From Kosakonia sp. SMBL-WEM22 (GTDB taxonomy: Bacteria; Pseudomonadota; Gammaproteobacteria; Enterobacterales; Enterobacteriaceae), in NCBI RefSeq assembly GCF_014490785.1, contig NZ_CP051488.1, forward strand, positions 2,728,001 through 2,792,000: a stretch of 64,000 nt of DNA, read 5' to 3'. Both the position numbers and the translations under genes were made by a program. Positions 62,538 to 64,000 of the stretch are shown piece by piece; within the stretch, counting starts at the first letter, position 1, and each line of letters begins with the position of its first letter. The notes under the pieces are model-generated. The model did no database searches. It was not told where the DNA came from and saw only the letters and a program-made list of their open reading frames with translations.

Positions 62538-63608
62538 TTACATTGTCACAACAGGCACGCGCGGCGCCAGGGCGCACATCAGTTCATACCCAACCGTATT
62601 CGCCGCCGCTGCCACATCATCAATCTTGATCTCACTCCCCCACAGTTCGACCGGCGCGCCGATGCTGGCATGCGGGCACGGAGTAAGATCGACCGTTAAC
62701 ATATCCATCGAGACTGCGCCAACCACCGTGGTGCGAATGCCATCCACCAGCACCGGCGTGCCAGTGGGTGCCTGGCGCGGGTAACCATCCGCATAACCAC
62801 ATGCCACTACGCCGATGCGTTGCTCCGTTTGCGCGCGGTAGCGACATCCGTAGCCAACCGCATCGCCGCTCTTCAGCGTCTGTACGGCAATGATTTCACT
62901 ACTGAGTGTCATCACCGGGCGAATGCCGCTGTTTGCCACATCCTGCCATCTGCCTGATGGAGAGGCACCGTAGAGAATAATGCCGGGCCGAACCCAGTCA
63001 AAATGCGCTTCCGGATGCCACAACGTCGCGGCTGAGTTAGCAAGAGATCGCGGTAATGACAGCCCTTCCGCCGCCTGCTCTATGCGTCGCATCGGCTGGG
63101 AAATGCCGTCCGGGCGCTCCGCTTCGGCAAAGTGCGACATTAGCGTGATATTACCGACGCTGGCAAAACTGCTTAGCTGCTGCCAGACGCTGTGTACGCG
63201 CTCCGGCAGAAAACCGAGGCGATTCATACCGCTGTTGATTTTGAGGTAGACGTCAAGCGGTGCCTGGAGCTTCGCATTTTTCAGCAGATTAAGCTGCCAG
63301 TTACTGTGAACTCCGCTGGTAAGCCGATACTGGTCATAAAGCGCCAGCTCCTCTGCGTCGAAAAAACCCTCCAGCATTAAAAGTGGCCCTTTCCAGCCGC
63401 GCTCGCGTAGCAGGATCGCCTCTTCAAGATTGAGCATGGCAAAGCCATCGGTTTTATTGAGCGCTGACCAGATACGCTCCAGACCGTGGCCGTAGGCATT
63501 TGCCTTCACCACCGACCAGACTTTGGCATTGGGTGCCGCGCGACGCACTATTTGCAAGTTATTGGCTAACGCCTGTAAATCAAGGGTTGCAAGAACCGGA
63601 CGTGACAT
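62538..63608 (-). CDS. dadX: Catabolic alanine racemase DadX
   Basis: 356 residues. PLP lysine K35 in WSVVKANAYGHG, GMNRLGF, RPGIILYGASPSGRWQD and the catalytic Tyr of VGYGCRYRA; AVSMDMLTVDLTPCPHASIG. Converts L-Ala to D-Ala for breakdown by DadA, whose gene lies 18 bases upstream in the same operon. The E. coli protein has the same length. Confidence 0.96.
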   Translation of the reverse strand: MSRPVLATLDLQALANNLQIVRRAAPNAKVWSVVKANAYGHGLERIWSALNKTDGFAMLNLEEAILLRERGWKGPLLMLEGFFDAEELALYDQYRLTSGVHSNWQLNLLKNAKLQAPLDVYLKINSGMNRLGFLPERVHSVWQQLSSFASVGNITLMSHFAEAERPDGISQPMRRIEQAAEGLSLPRSLANSAATLWHPEAHFDWVRPGIILYGASPSGRWQDVANSGIRPVMTLSSEIIAVQTLKSGDAVGYGCRYRAQTEQRIGVVACGYADGYPRQAPTGTPVLVDGIRTTVVGAVSMDMLTVDLTPCPHASIGAPVELWGSEIKIDDVAAAANTVGYELMCALAPRVPVVTM

Positions 63609-63626
63609 GTCTATTCCTTACGGCTG

Positions 63627-64000
63627 TCAGCTATGTACACCATGGAGATGTTGGGCTCGCGCAGGCGTGAACCCCGGAAGATAACGCGCCACGCTCAGAT
63701 CATCTGCGGCAATCGCAGGTGTGTTGCCGGTCATCAGATCGCTAAGTAGCTGGCCGGAGCCGCAGGCCATTGTCCAGCCTAACGTTCCGTGGCCGGTATT
63801 GAGCCACAGGTTTTTAAACGGCGTGCGGCCAACTACCGGTGTACCATCCGGCGTCATTGGGCGTAAACCGGTCCAGAAGGTCGCCTCTTCAACATGCCCG
63901 CCGCGCGGGAAGAGATCGCGCACCACCATCTCCAGCGTTTCACGTCGCGGTTGTAACAGCTCGGTATTAAACCCGACAATCTCTGCCATGCCGCCGACGC
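63627..64000 (-). CDS. dadA: D-amino acid dehydrogenase DadA, 3' part
   Basis: Cut by the window end; 123 codons of the C terminus are present. ETLEMVVRDLFPRGGHVEEA, TFWTGLRPMTPDGTPVVGRT, NLWLNTGHGTLGWTMACGSG, QLLSDLMTGN and the end QHLHGVHS match E. coli DadA (FAD enzyme that oxidises D-alanine at the inner membrane). The true start lies beyond 64000. Confidence 0.95.
   Translation of the reverse strand, partial: VGGMAEIVGFNTELLQPRRETLEMVVRDLFPRGGHVEEATFWTGLRPMTPDGTPVVGRTPFKNLWLNTGHGTLGWTMACGSGQLLSDLMTGNTPAIAADDLSVARYLPGFTPARAQHLHGVHS

Overview
This window is a chromosomal stretch from a member of the Enterobacteriaceae, close to Enterobacter, Kosakonia, Leclercia or Lelliottia by gene content; the sequence alone does not fix the genus. 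The right end (about 56.1-64.0 kb) is conserved core: treA, ymgE, ycgR with a clear flagellar sigma-28 promoter, emtA, ldcA, cvrA, dadX and the 3' part of dadA, in the order known from E. coli. Everything to the left of treA is one large type VI secretion (T6SS) locus, almost all on the minus strand.

The structural T6SS block (27.2-55.1 kb) is complete: an SH3-like lipoprotein, tssJ, tssK, tssL (with a fused OmpA domain), tssM, tagF, tssA, tssB, tssC, three immunity-type genes, hcp, a broken gene, an LprI-like gene, fha/tagH, pppA, an exported accessory protein, tagJ, tssE, tssF, tssG, clpV and a membrane Ser/Thr kinase (PpkA type). Kinase, phosphatase, FHA protein and TagF together indicate post-translational control by threonine phosphorylation. 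Between tssC and hcp lie two Rap1a-type and one Tai4-type immunity genes with no amidase effector beside them.

The left part (0-27 kb) is the effector and spike region. At the far left is an intact delivery cassette: vgrG, an EagT6-type chaperone gene (DUF1795/DcrB), a PAAR effector with a Tse6-like NAD(P)+ glycohydrolase domain, and a Tsi6-like immunity gene, coupled by short overlaps. At 14.5-19.1 kb is a second operon of chaperone/spike type (DUF2169-pentapeptide, pentapeptide, DUF3540, DUF4150) with no recognisable toxin.

Around that operon is an AT-rich array of about 24 small genes and remnants for DUF3592-like proteins (one N-terminal membrane helix followed by a small beta-rich domain), falling into at least five sequence types (called A to E here). 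Mixed with them are broken pieces of vgrG: GC-rich conserved cores and AT-rich, mutually divergent 3' tails. All four vgrG tails are followed at once (4-base overlap twice, or 5-9 bases apart) by a DUF3592-like gene. I read this as a chain of displaced VgrG-tail/DUF3592 toxin-immunity cassettes, exchanged by recombination in the conserved vgrG core, with the DUF3592 genes kept as an immunity store. This is the strongest candidate here for an undescribed system; the toxin role of the tails is inference.

No rRNA, tRNA, CRISPR array or transposase gene was recognised.
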